6,478 nt of DNA, taken from Alphaproteobacteria bacterium (GTDB taxonomy: Bacteria; Pseudomonadota; Alphaproteobacteria; Rhodobacterales; Rhodobacteraceae). The DNA lies in the NCBI GenBank assembly GCA_030425945.1, contig JAUHZL010000181.1, positions 1-6,478 on the forward strand. Direction: 5' to 3'. Below, piece after piece: positions 6,222-6,478 of the stretch; within the stretch, counting starts at the first letter, position 1; every line of letters begins with the position of its first letter. The notes below the pieces were generated by a model that saw only the letters and a list, made by a program, of their open reading frames with translations, searched no databases and was not told the DNA's origin. The translations under genes were made by a program, and so were the position numbers.

Positions 6222-6478
6222 ATGGCGTCGATCACGCTGGAACGGTTGGGCAAGACCTATGCCGGGGGAACGCGCGCGGTGGAGGGCGTGGACCTGTCCA
6301 TCGCGGACGGAGAGTTCGTGGTGTTGGTGGGTCCCTCGGGCTGCGGCAAGTCCACGCTTCTGCGGATGATCGCAGGGCTCGAGACGATCAGCGACGGGAC
6401 GGTGCAGATCGGTGCGCGGGTCGTCAACGACCTCGAACCGGCCGACCGGGACATCGCCATGGTGTTCCAGACCTACGC
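6222..6478 (+). CDS. ugpC: sn-Glycerol-3-phosphate ABC transporter ATP-binding protein UgpC (N-terminal 85 residues, cut by window edge)
   Basis: This is the cytoplasmic ATPase that powers the importer. The ATG at 6222 follows the ugpE stop by one base, with GGAGAAG (6211-6217) as ribosome site inside the ugpE end. Visible are the Walker A motif GPSGCGKST (37-45, catalytic-site Lys K43), the UgpC/MalK-like stretch EPADRDIAMVFQ (72-83) and the Q-loop glutamine Q83. The ABC signature, Walker B, H-loop and C-terminal regulatory (OB-type) domain lie beyond the window. MalK-type ATPases are very alike, so the assignment to UgpC rests mainly on the operon position. Nothing in the visible part suggests damage. 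Confidence 0.95.
   Translation, partial: MASITLERLGKTYAGGTRAVEGVDLSIADGEFVVLVGPSGCGKSTLLRMIAGLETISDGTVQIGARVVNDLEPADRDIAMVFQTY

Noticed and set aside
5324..6253. 309-codon minus-strand open frame across ugpE
   Set aside because: Same type of antisense shadow, with charged low-complexity sequence and no ribosome site or family resemblance.
1..6478. CRISPR array, tRNA/rRNA genes, insertion sequence ends
   Set aside because: No regularly spaced repeats, no cloverleaf or rRNA-like stretch and no transposase were seen on either strand.

Overview
The window is GC-rich, and its proteins look like those of an alphaproteobacterium, probably a Rhodobacterales member. This placement rests on composition, the style of the proteins and gene order only. 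Two divergently oriented gene clusters are separated by a gap of about 536 bp.

Left half, minus strand (read from 2562 down to the window edge): three tightly packed genes whose joints have a 1-base overlap and then zero spacing. They encode (i) a 536-residue membrane-anchored or exported protein that fuses a periplasmic-binding-protein-like domain to a complete von Willebrand factor A (vWA) domain; (ii) a 198-residue XpaC-like protein with two N-terminal membrane helices and a helical cytoplasmic part; and (iii) the first 118 residues of a second binding-protein-like protein, cut by the window edge. By eye, (iii) is a distant relative of the N-terminal domain of (i). There is no permease or ATPase gene among them. 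The set looks like an envelope-associated system of unknown function; related clusters elsewhere tend to include a TelA-type toxic-anion-resistance protein, which is not visible here.

Middle (2563-3098): the divergent intergenic region. I find no convincing gene. It holds a few short inverted repeats and, near its right end, an AT-rich segment with two CTGTCAC half-sites exactly 33 bp apart. These are candidate PhoB sites upstream of ugpB.

Right half, plus strand: ugpB-ugpA-ugpE-ugpC, the sn-glycerol-3-phosphate ABC importer in canonical order. UgpB binds the substrate in the periplasm, UgpA and UgpE form the membrane channel, and UgpC (truncated by the window end after its Q-loop) is the ATPase. 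The ugpB-ugpA gap contains two adjacent stem-loops, one of them very strong, that probably set the binding protein to transporter ratio. The ugpA-ugpE-ugpC joints are one base wide, suggesting translational coupling.
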